A DNA stretch of 64,000 bases from Rana temporaria (GCF_905171775.1 NC_053489.1:395579983-395643982), one strand, 5' to 3'. Counted from the first letter of the stretch, positions 1-10,861 are shown. Program-made: numbers and translations. Notes: generated by a model not told the origin, from the letters alone.

Positions 1-1079
1 GAGAGTGATCAAGCCCCCAATACTACCAGGAAGATTTCATAGTTACACTATAGCTGCATCCTAGCTGTATCTTTCTGATGTATTTCAAATATCTACCGTA
101 TCTTTCAAATATGACAGGTGTACTTAAAGATATCCATAGGTTTTCTGCAACTAACTTCATTAGGAAGTCCAATAATACTCAATCAAGTCCAAAAAAACTG
201 TTTGTGACAATATTAAACTGTCTCAAAAATATTCTAATTACTTATTGCAAAGCCGATAAAATCATGGGTATTGAATAAGAGGCATCTAATGTAAAGTGTT
301 ACTAAACCCAGGACCCTGCATTCACTAGATCTGGTCTCCCACAGTACACAGAACATGGAAATGCAATCATTGTAGTAAATATAAACTGCTAAATACCTTT
401 TCTCATCAGCTGTATAAAGCAGTCTTATGACTTCTATCAGTATGCGGTCGACCACTGGTTAAAGCTTGCAGGAAGAGTTTTCATTCACCTCTGACTGTTC
501 TTTGAAGCTGCATGACCCCTGACTTTCTGTCTGGACAGTTCTGACTGGCCTGTGCTGATCACATGCACTCTCTCAAAAAAATAAAACCTCTCTAGCAATA
601 CACACCAAACTGAGCATGTGCACAGTGCCTTCAAAGGCTCTGTCTTATCAGGAGATGGACTTGGGACAGTAATAGAAGGGGGGGATCAGAAAAGACAGGA
701 TAAAACAGCCTTTTTACACAATGCAGAGGATTTACCCCTTAGGTTCCACAGTGAATTTAGCCAGCATGCTTTACTGCATATAAAGACGTGTTGTTCCAGT
801 GCTGCATAACAGCAGTATGTATTTTTGCTAATTGTCAGAGCTATCCTCCAACAAGGAGAAAACCAAGTATTCAGAGGGTGGAATGTAAAGTTGAGAGAAG
901 CAGTTGCTAAGTAAGTGTAAGATCTTCTCATGTAAGTTAGATAACTTAGATTAGACAGGCCCTGTGACATCAAGTTGATGTTTCCCCCTCTGGAGAAGCA
1001 CAGTATTGCTTCTGTGTTCCTCCAAGATAGACAAATCCTACCAACAGAAGAATGTTATGAGAGAAGTGCATCCATCTAC
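1..1079. other. Spacer without recognised feature
   Basis: AT-rich sequence with only short reading frames (95 codons or fewer). I see no splice-flanked coding segment, transposon terminus or tandem array here. If the exon at 41 kb is real this is part of its upstream intron. Confidence 0.5.
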
Positions 1080-1082
1080 TTA

Positions 1083-1407
1083 TGCCTCGTTTCCACTGAG
1101 CGGAACGGTTCGGTACAGTTTGGAACGGTTAGAATGGTCCGGTCTATTCTGGTGAGCGTTCCCACTGCAAGTCGGACCATCAAGGGCCATACAGGGTTAA
1201 GAAAAAATGCCTAGCATGTCCACCAATCAGTGGACTGTATTGTAGCTCCGCCCTAACCGAACGGTTCCATTTTCTATGGACCCACATCTGAAGCAGGACC
1301 CAGAATGGTGCGGTACGGTTCGGTTTTATGGCACAATTTCATAATGGAAACACCCAAAATAGCGTACCGAACCGTACCGAACCAATCCGCTCAGTGGAAA
1401 CGGGGCA
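1083..1407. mobile_element. MITE, TTA-flanked, PIF/Harbinger-like
   Basis: The two ends are inverted repeats of about 34 bp beginning TGCCYCGTTTCCACTGAGCG, and both are flanked by TTA (1080-1082 and 1408-1410), fitting the 3-bp TWA target duplication of PIF/Harbinger elements. The 325-bp body has no transposase frame, so it is a non-autonomous copy. A TA duplication (Tc1/mariner) cannot be excluded because TTA contains TA. Confidence 0.7.
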
Positions 1408-1682
1408 TTAGTGAGTCATGCTTAGTAGAAATTAGGAGTGATCCTAAGATTTGGTCTGAACACAAGTCAGGCATATGGCCAAACATTACTACTGCTAATA
1501 TTCATGACAGCCGCACACTGACAATGGTTAAAAGTAAGCCATATTATAGGCTTACCTATAGGTACAAACAAACAAGGGAAGTTTACTTCCTCTTTAAGTG
1601 TCGGCCAAGAGAGAAAAAACTTAATGAGCCTCAGGATTTTTTCAAATTTTATTGTCAGCCCACGCTTTATTAAACAACCCTA

Positions 1683-2010
1683 TGAGAACTATGATCTAAT
1701 AATTGGTATTGCTGAATCTTGGCTTCATTCATCTCATGACTGGGCTATTAATATTACTGGCTAAGCTCTCTTTCGGAAAGACAGGGTAAAATGGAGGGGT
1801 GGTGGTGTCTGTCTCTATGTGAGAAGTGATCTCAAAGCGAGTGTGAAAAAGGACCTAGTTGATGGAAAGTGTAATGAGTCTGAAGCATTATGAGTGGAAC
1901 TGTACATGGGTGTGCGTACTACAAAGGTTGTCATTGATGTTTGTTATAGACCTCTCAGTGTTAGTGAGGTGGTGGAGGCTCAGCTCCTTGCCCAAATGGA
2001 AAGGGCTGGT
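1683..2010 (+). pseudogene. LINE endonuclease domain remnant (CR1/L2-like)
   Basis: In one frame the translation carries hallmarks of the apurinic endonuclease of CR1/L2/Jockey-group LINEs: LIIGIAESWL, then LFRKDRVKWRGGGVCLYV, then VVIDVCYRPL. These are the (T/S)ESWL, RxDRxxxxGGGVxLYV and YRPP-like blocks in their normal order. There are at least two in-frame stops, one before LFRKD and one after NESEAL. No reverse transcriptase follows downstream, so this is a dead fragment. Clade assignment is approximate. Confidence 0.75.
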
Positions 2011-2199
2011 ATATTGGTATAATATTCAGTGCTAAACCATCTGATGAAAAAGTTCAAAGTTTAAAATTTAAATGAAAAGGCATACAACTGCATGCTGATA
2101 CATGAAGGTGCAACCATGTGAATGGTGAGTGGATTAAAAGTTCTGGGGGATGAACCCCTAAAAATTCATCTCTAAAAAAGTCTCTAAATGGAGGCTGTA

Positions 2200-2640
2200 A
2201 AGGGAGCGAGGCTGCTTCAGGCACGGGCTGGGGAACCCGATCACCGTGAACAAAAGAAAAGCAAAAGGAGGAGAGAGAAGCGCCAATCCTTTAAACACCT
2301 TAGGAATGTATTCAGTATATAAGTATAAAACAAGAGCTGATGAAGAAGGCAAGGCTGTCCCTTTGAAATGCGTTCTGATTGGCCAGACAGTGTGTGGGCT
2401 GCTCCCCAGTTTGACAGCCCTGGACCACTCCCACCCAGAGACACATAGCCAACGTCTCCATGAGGCTTATCGAGGCTCCAGTTGCGGCTAACACACGGCA
2501 CTCGTGGATCCCTCAATATAGACTTTCCGGCGGCTCTTCTGTGCTCCTGTGACTGTGCAAGGGCTCTAACATTTTTCATGCACATTTTTTGTGTTGTTTT
2601 ATACTTCTATACTGAATAAATTCCTAAGCTGTTTAATGGA
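2200..2640 (+). mobile_element. Putative hammerhead-bearing retroelement fragment
   Basis: This stretch surrounds a hammerhead-like motif at 2331-2381 and ends in an AATAAA-containing AT-rich tail near 2616, as do two of the better-bounded elements at 4.3-5.7 kb and 12.1-12.4 kb. No target duplication or second terminus was found, so the limits are approximate. Reading frames here (81 and 114 codons) match no family I know. Penelope-like or retrozyme-type origin is inferred. Confidence 0.35.
2331..2381 (+). ncRNA. Hammerhead-ribozyme-like motif
   Basis: The core CTGATGA (2337-2343) is a perfect match to the hammerhead CUGANGA box. It is followed by one unpaired A, a 5-bp stem II (GAAGG with CCTTT, one G-U pair), GAAA at 2365-2368, and TGCGTT as stem III plus cleavage site. 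The flanks CAA-G-AG and CT-GA-TTG can form stem I with a small internal loop. Stem III is minimal, as described for hammerheads of Penelope-like elements. Activity is not shown. Confidence 0.5.
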
Positions 2641-2699
2641 TATGCTGGCACTTCCCTCTCCTTCTTTTGCTTTCCTATTATAAAAATCCTCTACTTCCG

Positions 2700-3700
2700 A
2701 TATAAATAATCAAATATATATATATAGCTCACAATAATACATGTAAATATAAATACTTTTCCATACCTTAATGCTCAATAAAGTAACCAGTGCTGCTACT
2801 CAGTGATGAATCATAAACACGTTTGTGCAGTTCTCTCCCAATATCCTGCACATAACACATGTTCAATGGATGAAAACTTGTCAGCCCTCGCTGTTAGTCA
2901 GAAGTCAATCATTAAATCAGATTTGGTCAAACGGACACACTGGAAAACGTTTGTCGAGGAGAGTCCCACTGTCAGAATACAATGTCCCAGTGGGGAGGAT
3001 TCCTCCGTCCACCTTGCTTGTGTGGATAGAGAAATCTGTTTTCTGTCCTTCAGCCTGTTGGCTGAATAGAAAAAGTCTGTCTGTCTATGCCTAGCTGTTG
3101 TCTACAGTGTGGCCCGGAAAAACCAGAACAATGCCCCATGCTGCTCTTACTGATAAATGAAATATGTAAGGAATCATAAGAAAATGTTGCAGCCATATAA
3201 AAAAGAAAAGTCCTCTAACTGCTTTTAGAGGAAGCCCAAAAAAGGCAGGCAGTTAGCAAAGGACTAATCACTAGTATTGACTGTGGCCTCCCTGTAGCTG
3301 ATCTTTTCCCCATTACTGACTTATAATCCCTTGTCTTGCACTGTTTTTCTGTGTGAAGACAATCAAATTATATAGACAGGATTGTGCTTTCTTATGCCAT
3401 AGCAACAACAGTGAGAAGCACAATAGTGACATCACCAACTCTCTTTCCAGATTTCCTGAGACTAGCAGTCAGAGGCAGTGGTGCCTTAAAGCCCACATTG
3501 CTGATACAGCTACAATATGAGGCTGTAGACACAGGAATGCCTAGGCAACCCCACATAATAGGAAGTGCACTGCTATTTTTCAAAAATATATTCAGGACAA
3601 AAGGTAATTTTTTTTAGGGAGCTGCTTCAGCATAGTTAACATTTGTAAATGTTTCCTGTAACACAGCAAATCTAAACTTTTTTGAGTTAAATTTCACTTT
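2700..3700. other. Spacer without recognised feature
   Basis: Mixed AT-rich sequence with overlapping reading frames below 90 codons at 2803-3094 and 3384-3617 that match nothing I recognise and have no splice-signal support. No terminal repeats were seen. Confidence 0.4.
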
Positions 3701-3705
3701 AAGAG

Positions 3706-4324
3706 TTACATAGTTACATAGTTAGTCAGGTTGAAAAAAGACACAAGTCCATCCAGTTCAACCACAAAAAATAAACAAACAAAATAAAAAACACAGTACA
3801 ATCCCATACACCCAACTCCATACCCACAGTTGATCCAAAGGAAGGCAAAAAAACCCCAGCAGAGCATGATCCAATTTGCTACAGCAGGGGAAAAAATTCC
3901 TTCCTGATCCCCCGAGAGGCAATCGGATTTACCCTGGATCAACTTTACCTACAAATCTTAGTACTCAATTATTTTATGTACATTTAGGAAAGTATCCAGG
4001 CCTTTCTTAAAGCAATCTACTGAGCTGGCCAGAACCACCTCTGGAGGGAGTCTGTTCCACATTTTCACAGCTCTTACTGTGAAGAAACCTTTCCGTATTT
4101 GGAGGTGAAATCTCTTTTCCTCTAGACGTAAAGAGTGCCCCCTTGTCCTCAGTGTTGACCGTAAAGTGAATAACTCAACACCAAGTCCACTGTATGGACC
4201 TCTTATATATTTGTACATGTTGATCATATCCCCCCTAATTCTCCTCTTCTCAAGAGTGAATAAATTCAGTTCCTCTAATCTTTCCTCATAGCTGAGCTCC
4301 TCCATGCCTCTTATCAGTTTGGTT
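3706..4324 (-). pseudogene. CR1-type LINE, 3' end of ORF2 and 3' UTR
   Basis: On the minus strand the frame from about 4324 reads LTKLIRGMEELSYEERLEEL, then LEKRRIRGDMINMYKYIRG and VKMWNRLPPEV. This is the conserved region after the reverse transcriptase in CR1 ORF2 proteins. After the stop comes a 3' UTR that ends near 3712 in repeats of the 8-mer AACTATGT, the short terminal repeat type of CR1. The copy is 5'-truncated, and its upstream continuation lies at 5752-5826 because a 1.4-kb element has inserted inside it. Confidence 0.85.
4311..4324. repeat. Target site duplication, left copy (TTATCAGTTTGGTT)
   Basis: This 14-bp LINE-derived word recurs exactly at 5752-5765 on the far side of the insertion. 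Other CR1 copies in the window (27.6 kb) carry it once and uninterrupted, so it was duplicated on insertion. Confidence 0.9.
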
Positions 4325-4937
4325 AAAAAGAATGATTGCTGCGCTGCTAATATGGTAGACGTGTGTACATCATTACTGACATGATATAGTGAACAATAAT
4401 ACACATCACAAGAAAAGTGCTTATGTGCTAATAAATACAAAAGTGAAATAGTGCACAGAAAAATATAAAGTCCATATAGCTATGGTTTGCTAGATGTTGA
4501 TTAAACGTGACAAATCTTCATATAAGCACCGAGTTGTGTTGAAAAGAAAATCCACACTGAGTGAAAAGCAGCTGATTGAAGCACCTCCACCTTAGGTAAA
4601 ATTTCCTGCTTACCGAACACCAATTAATAAATCGCATGTAGTACTGATAGGTAACCTCCGTTCCCCAGCTAGGTTCTTCCACACCAGATGAAAACAATTG
4701 GTAGTCCTTAGCCAGAACGCACTCATGCGTTACACCCAGAGGTAAAAACAAGAAGGGCAAACATAGAGTAGTACTGCTAACACAGCGATTTATTGAAAAA
4801 ATAAAATTTATGCACTCACATATCCAAAATAGTAAGTTGGCGTGTGTTTAAAATGTAAAGCCGGCCGGCTTGTATAATCCGCTCGTTCCTTCCGGATAGT
4901 CGCGGGCAAACAATGATGACGTCAGCACGCCGTTCCT

Positions 4938-4976
4938 CCCTACGCCGTTTCGTCAGTAGAATGACATCTTCCAGGC
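4938..4976 (-). ncRNA. Hammerhead-like motif, left palindrome arm
   Basis: Mirror image of the motif in the right arm, so a transcript of either strand would carry one copy near the fold centre. It has the same core deviations as the right copy. Confidence 0.4.
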
Positions 4977-5015
4977 CCCTGGAAGATGTCATTCTACTGA
5001 CGAAACGGCGTAGGG
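4977..5015 (+). ncRNA. Hammerhead-like motif, right palindrome arm
   Basis: The order is CCC (stem I), TGGAAGA in place of CUGANGA (last five positions match), one unpaired T, stem II GTCA-TTCTAC-TGAC, GAAA at 5002-5005, CG-G-CG as minimal stem III, cleavage triplet GTA, then GGG closing stem I. The first two core positions deviate from consensus and stem I is only 3 bp, so this copy is probably weak or inactive. Confidence 0.4.
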
Positions 5016-5751
5016 AGGAACGGCGTGCTGACGTCATCATTGTTTGCCCGCGACTATCCGGAAGGAACGAGCGGATTATACAAGCCGGCCGGCTTTACAT
5101 TTTAAACACACGCCAACTTACTATTTTGGATATGTGAGTGCATAAATTTTATTTTTTCAATAAATCGCTGTGTTAGCAGTACTACTCTATGTTTGCCCTT
5201 CTTGTTTTTACCTCTGGGTGTAACGCATGAGTGCGTTCTGGCTAAGGACTACCAATTGTTTTCATCTGGTGTGGAAGAACCTAGCTGGGGAACGGAGGTT
5301 ACCTATCAGTACTACATGCGATTTATTAATTGGTGTTCGGTAAGCAGGAAATTTTACCTAAGGTGGAGGTGCTTCAATCAGCTGCTTTTCACTCAGTGTG
5401 GATTTTCTTTTCAACACAACTCGGTGCTTATATGAAGATTTGTCACGTTTAATCAACATCTAGCAAACCATAGCTATATGGACTTTATATTTTTCTGTGC
5501 ACTATTTCACTTTTGTATTTATTAGCACATAAGCACTTTTCTTGTGATGTGTATTATTGTTCACTATATCATGTCAGTAATGATGTACACACGTCTACCA
5601 TATTAGCAGCGCAGCAATCATTCTTTTTAATTTGTATCATTTGTTCATCTAACATTTTTTGCTGCAGCAGCTATACACTAATAGATTTTGACATCACGTC
5701 ATTATTTATTATATCTATAGACCTGCGCTGAATTTTCACATACATTGCACA

Positions 5752-5826
5752 TTATCAGTTTGGTTGCCCTTCTCTGCACTTTCTCCAGTTCTCCGATATC
5801 CTTTTTGAGAACTGGTGCCCAAAAAG
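5752..5826 (-). pseudogene. CR1 LINE, upstream part of the split copy
   Basis: Continues the LINE of 3706-4324 beyond the insertion. The minus-strand reading covers the APVLKKDI-ELEKVQRRATKL region of CR1 ORF2. The first 14 bp are the right copy of the target duplication. Homology stops near 5826, so the LINE is strongly 5'-truncated. Confidence 0.8.
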
Positions 5827-5999
5827 AGTGATAGCATACAAATTTTCTTAGGCCTCAGATGTCTTCGTTTTTGTAAATTTCTGGTGGAGACTGGAGAAGT
5901 CCCTTTACATTTGGGGGACTTCATGGACGATTACCAAATTATTTATGTTTTCTGTGTTTGAAAACCTTACCTGGTATATGAGTATACGATCCAGAAAAT

Positions 6000-6210
6000 A
6001 TCTGATGGCCTTCTGGGGGATTAGGAAGGGATTTCCCTCCCCCCTGGAGCAAATTGGATCATGCTTTATTTTTATTTTTTGCCTTCCTCTTGATCAGCTG
6101 TGGATACACTAAGGTTTTCAATTTGTGTGTCTTTTTTTTAAATTGGTTGAACTAGATGAGGTTGTTTATATTTTTCAACCTGACTAGCCTGATGTAACTA
6201 TGTGACCTGA
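6000..6210 (+). mobile_element. Old CR1-type LINE 3' UTR
   Basis: A diverged match to the 3' UTR of the younger CR1 copies: GGGGGATTAGGAAGG, AGCAAATTGGATCATGC, TTGCCTTCCTCTTGATCA, then TTTTTCAACCTGACTAG and a terminal ATGTAACTATGTGA. The blocks keep their order. No coding part remains. Confidence 0.75.
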
Positions 6211-6459
6211 ATGTTTCCAAAAGAATAAATATCTACCCTTGTCATCGCTGAAAACGACAGCTCTTTTCCTACTAAATTGTTATGCCAATTTTTATGTTTA
6301 TAAAAGTAGTCCAGGGCATATTTGTTACTTTGGACTTTTTGGGGAGTTCGCTATTTTGCACACCATTACAATCTGGCTGTGTAATCTCCTTTAGCTATAA
6401 TAACTACTTTATGTAGTGTCTGACTGCCTAGAAATGAAATTAATATTGAGCTAGTATTA

Positions 6460-6925
6460 GGCCGGGTACTAACGAGCAAACATCTGTCGGACCGTTTTCA
6501 CCGTACATGTCTGCCAGAGGGCTTCTGTACGATGGCTGTACTAACCATCGTACAGAAGTCCGCGCGTAAACAATACGCGGGGGCGTGTCCGCATCGTCGC
6601 CGCGACGATGACGCGGCGACGTGGGCGGGCCTGCCATTTAAAGGCTTCCACGCATGCGTCGAAGTCATTCGATGCATGTGAGGGACGGCGGGCGCTCGGA
6701 CATGTACGGTAGGTCTGTACTGACAACCGTACATGTCCGAGCGGGCAGGATTCCAGCGGACGGTTTTAAAACACGTCCAGGAATATTTGTCTGCTGGGAA
6801 AAGGCCCGGCGGGCAAATGTTTGCTGGAATTCGGCCCGCTCGCGCCTACACACGACCGAACATGTATGCTGAAACTGGTCCGCGGACCAGTTTCAGCATA
6901 CATGTTTGGTCGTGTGTACGGGGCC
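6460..6925. mobile_element. TTA-flanked MITE, GGCC-terminus family (PIF/Harbinger-like)
   Basis: Ends GGCCGGGTACTAACGAGC and its inverted partner GGCCCCGTACACACGACC sit inside direct TTA repeats (6457-6459, 6926-6928). The body is CpG-rich and contains several internal foldbacks, plus a central GCATGCGTCGA palindrome shared with other MITEs of this window. No transposase. Reading frames here are palindrome artefacts. Confidence 0.75.
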
Positions 6926-6929
6926 TTAG

Positions 6930-8090
6930 AGTTACTGAGAGATCATCAAAATTTTAATTAATAACAGAAAATTTGTCTTGTGGCTATATGACTTAAAGGC
7001 TTCACACTCATTTTGGACTTAATATGGTTTTAAAAGCATGAGTGCAAACTATTAATACATAAAAGCAAGTCATTTTGAATAGGAGGGGTCGAAAGTGGTA
7101 ATATTTAGGGAAAAAACACAATTGCGACAAGCATTGAGCATAGTCAACTACTGTTTTTTGTTCCATGTGTTTTTGTGGGTTTCCTTTGTAAAATTCAGTT
7201 TCCTCCTACACTTAAAAGACATGCTGGTCGGTTAATTGGCTTCCATTGGCACTGGTATATGTATGCATGTGTGATACAGACCTTCGAATGTAAGCATAAT
7301 GTGTCAGAGCTACATAAATATCTATAATAATAATTTGTCCATATAGAGTAGCATTATGTTAACATAATAATAATAACTGTTGATGTGGGTTTAGTACCTT
7401 AAAGTGATACTATTATTAAAGAAAATTGTTTAAACTAGGGCATACCTAAAAATAGAAGACAGGACTTGCTTAGCTTTCCTGTTGCCCATGAAGCAGAACT
7501 GCACATTAATACTAAGAAAAAAATTACACAAAAGGCAAAAGGCACTAAACAATGTAGTAGGCTACTATGGGTATATTGATATAAGTCCTGTTCACCCCAC
7601 ACCATGCTGCAAACAATCCACTGGAGATATGGTAATAATCAAACAAAGGCAAAACTATACAGTATGTTGCGCACTGATGACTCAGGGTGGCCATATGTCC
7701 ATCAAACTTTAACATAAAAAATTCACAAAACTTTCAAATTTCATTTAAAAAACTGTTTAATAATATAGTTGTAGGAAAGATAATCCACGACCTAAAAACC
7801 ACAGTCATAATGGCAAAAGTACAATCATATGTAAGGGAGGTCATCTCACAGCCTCTGTACAGCAAGATGGAGCCCAGCACCTGTGATGATGATGTCAGCC
7901 AGGAATAGCAAAGGACCCTGACCGGGACCAGCTGCCCGTGTCCTGTGGGGATACCGATCTTTGCTTCGGTGTGTGGACAGACAGAAACCGCCAAGGGGAT
8001 GGCCCCTGGAGGAAACCACTATGGGCCAATGAGATGATGTCACCTTGCCAGTGGCCGTGTTATAGGAGGGAGTAGGCCAGAGGCGCTCTC
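6930..8090. other. Spacer, mostly without recognised feature
   Basis: AT-rich sequence up to about 7850, then a more GC-rich stretch (7860-8090) lying downstream, in minus-strand sense, of the hammerhead-like motif at 8095. That stretch shares a GTGACATCATC block with the corresponding part of the 4.3-kb palindromic insertion (CTGACGTCATC), so it may be the body of a related element. Confidence 0.35.
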
Positions 8091-8094
8091 TTAC

Positions 8095-8143
8095 ATTGAT
8101 AAAGACGCGTTTCAAAGCTCCTGGCTTTCTTGTCAAATTCAAC
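8095..8143 (-). ncRNA. Hammerhead-like motif (degenerate)
   Basis: Read on the minus strand: TTGACAA at the CUGANGA position (two transitions), one unpaired G, stem II AAAGC-CAGGA-GCTTT (5 perfect pairs), GAAA (8110-8113 complement), CGCGTC. Flanks GTTGA and TCAAT give a 5-bp helix separated from the core by an internal loop. The core changes suggest a dead copy whose stems survive. Confidence 0.4.
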
Positions 8144-8372
8144 GAGGTGAGTGTGCAAAGAGATTAAGTATTGACCATAGGTCACATGGAAGAACACCGG
8201 CTCATTGGCTTATAGATCCATTAATCATCAGAGCAAGTGCTGTTCACAAAGAATTAAATGCACCAAGCTAAAAATTACATTGGAAGCAATCCACTGTGAA
8301 GTACAATAATAGCATTTTTTTTATATTTAAGTTTAATGGACTGGCTTCTCCTGCTTGCTTTCAAACCACTAC

Positions 8373-8914
8373 TACCGTATTTGCCGGTGTATAAGGCAAC
8401 CAGGCGTATAAGACGACCCCCTAATTTTACATTTTTTTAAAGATTTTTTGCCTGTACTCACCGTTTAAGACGCCCCCCTTCCGAGGCTTCCGACGCTTCA
8501 TATTTCTTCCTTCTGGAGCCATATTCTTCTTCCATCTTGCTGGAGCCAATCACAGCGAGCGATGTATTCTATTAATGAATACAAAGCCTGCTTGGTTTGG
8601 CAAAGGCTGTAACATTATTAGCCCACGTCTCTCTGACTCTCAAAGCCAATCCAAGCAGGCTACTGTATGTAACCTGCTCAGATTGATACTCCAGAGGTTG
8701 TTACTCCAATCCGAGAAGTCTCTGTATTCATTTGAATACATCGCTCACCGGGATTGACTAAGCGGTATATACGGTATGTAGCCGAAGCTACATACAGTAT
8801 TACCGCACATCCAGCAGGCATCCGAGCAGCTGAACTGGCGTATAAGACGACCCCTGCTTTTTGGCCAGTTTTTTTAAGTGTAAAAGGTAGTCTTATACGC
8901 TAGCAAATACAGTA
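8373..8914. mobile_element. TA-flanked MITE, TACCGTATTTGCC family
   Basis: The left end TACCGTATTTGCCGGTGTAT and inverted right end TACTGTATTTGCTAGCGTAT are followed inside by ATAAG-AC-type blocks (GTATAAGACGACC). The interior holds further foldbacks around 8540-8810. A TA duplication fits a Tc1/mariner-like mechanism, but the superfamily is uncertain. A related copy lies at 22652-23072. Confidence 0.65.
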
Positions 8915-9337
8915 TATCAGGATAATGAGCAGAAGTCAGAGAAAGGTACCAGCGAGAGCTGCAGGGGGCATAGGATATCGATAATCCAAGAAGTGTTGGT
9001 TTCAGTTCTGACATCAAGTATACCATGCCTACACTGAACTACCTTTTTTTTTTTTTTTTTTTATATTGCTGAAATCATAAACCAGGTTAAAATTTTAAAG
9101 ATATACAGTAGAAAAACACCTTCATACATGTAGTTTTATCAAAGAGGTCAGCCCACTAAGATGTAACATTTTGTATTGTAGGTGTATTGTGGTGGGCCAC
9201 AGCACCTCATGACTCTATGGTTTCTTGGGATTTTCCTCAAAGTTGTTGGCCCTGTTCCAGCCTGCCTTGGAATTTTGGGTATTTCATTCACTTTTGAGAG
9301 TTTTCACGATTACTGGATTCATTATATATATCCCTTC

Positions 9338-9457
9338 TAGATTGTAAGCTCTAACGAGCAGGGCCCTTTGATCCCTCCTGTATTGATTTGTATTGTGACT
9401 GTACTGTCTTCCCTGATGTAAAGCACTGTGCAAACTGTTGGCGCTATATAAATCCTG

Positions 9458-9461
<4 letters not shown>
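9338..9461 (+). mobile_element. LINE 3' tail, GAGCAGGGCCC family (L2/Rex1-like)
   Basis: The block TTGTAAGCTC, GAGCAGGGCCC, TGTAAAGCACTGTGCAAACTG, GGCGCTATATAAATCCTGTA is the 3' end of a LINE family common in frogs. It recurs at 47.3-47.7 kb with part of the coding region attached. Here it runs straight into a TA microsatellite, the usual position for such tails. The clade name is approximate. Confidence 0.6.

Positions 9462-9528
<67 letters not shown>
9462..9528. repeat. (TA)n microsatellite
   Basis: About 33 uninterrupted TA units seeded from the LINE 3' tail to its left. The tyrosine/isoleucine reading frame across it is an artefact. Confidence 0.95.
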
Positions 9529-9534
<6 letters not shown>

Positions 9535-9539
9535 GACAT

Positions 9540-10500
9540 ACAAATGAAACAAGATTACATTAGCCAGTTGTGGACATACATGCCCAAAAAAAAAAAGTTT
9601 TAATTCATTAGCAGATAAAAGGTATAAGCTTCAATCTGCATATGATGTAGGTTAAAGCCTAAATGTAAGTGTCTCTTGTGCCGGTGACTGCTCTCTTAGG
9701 TAAAATCTTCAGTCCTTTGCCCCCATATACTCATGCAGCGGTAATCCACCTGTGCTGTAGGGGTTTACTATGAAACACTGGACCTGTCACACCTGACTAT
9801 GCCCACCCTTTCCCCCCCGTCCTACATTCATAAAAGCTGTACTTAACCTTCCAGCAATTGAACGTGCTTTATGAATGAAGAGCAGGTGGATGAATCAAAG
9901 GTCTGTCTCCTGCTTTCAAACAGTGCTTTTTTATTGCTGGAAGAAGATTCTATGAATGGAGAAGGGGGACAGGAAAGGCACCATAGTTGGTATGCCTAAT
10001 ATATTGTAGCTTACCAATTCTTAGATTTGGTAGCTGCATTAGTTTCCTTTTGGGCTTTCTCTTTATTTTCACCTGTTGACTTGGACAGTAAGTAATTTTC
10101 TTTTCTAACTTCCTTTCCTTCAACTTCAAGCAAAAGTGGCAGTCAGAGGGTTAAGACAAACCATTTTAAACTGACATGGCCAATTACAATGGTCAGCTTT
10201 AAGTCATTTGGATATAACCTTTATCCAAGAGGGATAAAAAAGGTTGCTGTAACTGCTTAAAGCAGATCTTAACTGCAGTACCACAAACCAAAAACGCTGG
10301 TTAATTAATTTTTAATATTCAAACAAACTCTACCATCCATTCATGTCAATATTGCAGCTTCCAAATTTTTACATGTAATGACTTCATTCGCTTTCTTTCA
10401 AGGATTTCTTTATTTTATTTTCACATACTTTTCACATCACTTACTAGCTGGATGACCCAGACCTATCCACCACAAACCCCCCCCCCCCAACTCCCCATCC
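9540..10500. other. Spacer without recognised feature
   Basis: No coding signal and no terminal repeats recognised. It contains a C-rich run at 10477-10490. Confidence 0.4.
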
Positions 10501-10507
10501 CCCACCC

Positions 10508-10575
10508 CCTCGGCCTCTAGGAAAGTTGGCTGCCATAAAACCGGTACCTGGAGCCAAAAAGGTTGGGGATCGCTG
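10508..10575 (-). mobile_element. hAT-like MITE terminus
   Basis: On the minus strand it begins CAGCGATCCCCAACCTTTTT and continues GGCTCCAGGTACCGGTTTTATGG (split here only for description), a widespread hAT-like terminus. The opposite end was not found, so the copy is truncated. Confidence 0.5.
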
Positions 10576-10861
10576 ATCTAGAGGATGTCTGTTAACATTT
10601 GGAGAAAACTGTATCATTGGAAGAGAAAGGTTTGGAAAAGTGGGGGCATGCTGGTGTATCCCAAAATAGACATGGTATTATAATCCATTCAACCAAGTTC
10701 TTTTTGAACAAACAATAAAAAATTTGGCACAGCAAAATTATGATTAAATCAAAAGGGACTACTGCAGTACCAACCAGTGCTGCAGTTTACTGCAGCAAAG
10801 TACCAATGGCTTTGATATGCAGTGACAACCAAAAATCTGTATTTTGGGAAAACTAAGGCTT

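Larger units (their letters stand above)
4323..5630. repeat. Perfect 1.3-kb palindrome (653-bp arms, 2-nt spacer)
   Basis: Positions pair as x and 9953-x across 4323-4975 and 4978-5630, and the spacer is CC at 4976-4977. Everything I compared was identical: start and end codons of mirrored reading frames and the sequence blocks around 4440, 4518, 4760 and 4913. The arms have not diverged, so the inverted duplication is recent or kept identical by conversion. Confidence 0.9.
4325..5751 (+). mobile_element. 1.4-kb palindromic insertion with hammerhead-like motifs, probably Penelope-like/retrozyme-type
   Basis: The insertion is bounded by a perfect 14-bp target duplication within a CR1 LINE. 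It consists of an inverted copy of a 653-bp unit, a 2-nt spacer, the same unit in + orientation, then a unique tail of about 120 bp ending CGCTGAATTTTCAC. The + unit starts at its inner edge with a hammerhead-like motif, and an AATAAA lies about 150 nt further on. No reverse transcriptase is encoded, so it is non-autonomous. The length of the target duplication fits target-primed retrotransposition rather than a cut-and-paste transposon. The family name is inference. Confidence 0.65.

Noticed and set aside
4518..5435. Two identical 80-codon frames (MPFLFLPLGVTHECV)
   Set aside because: They are mirror copies in the palindrome arms. The peptide matches no family, and the element looks non-coding with an RNA motif.
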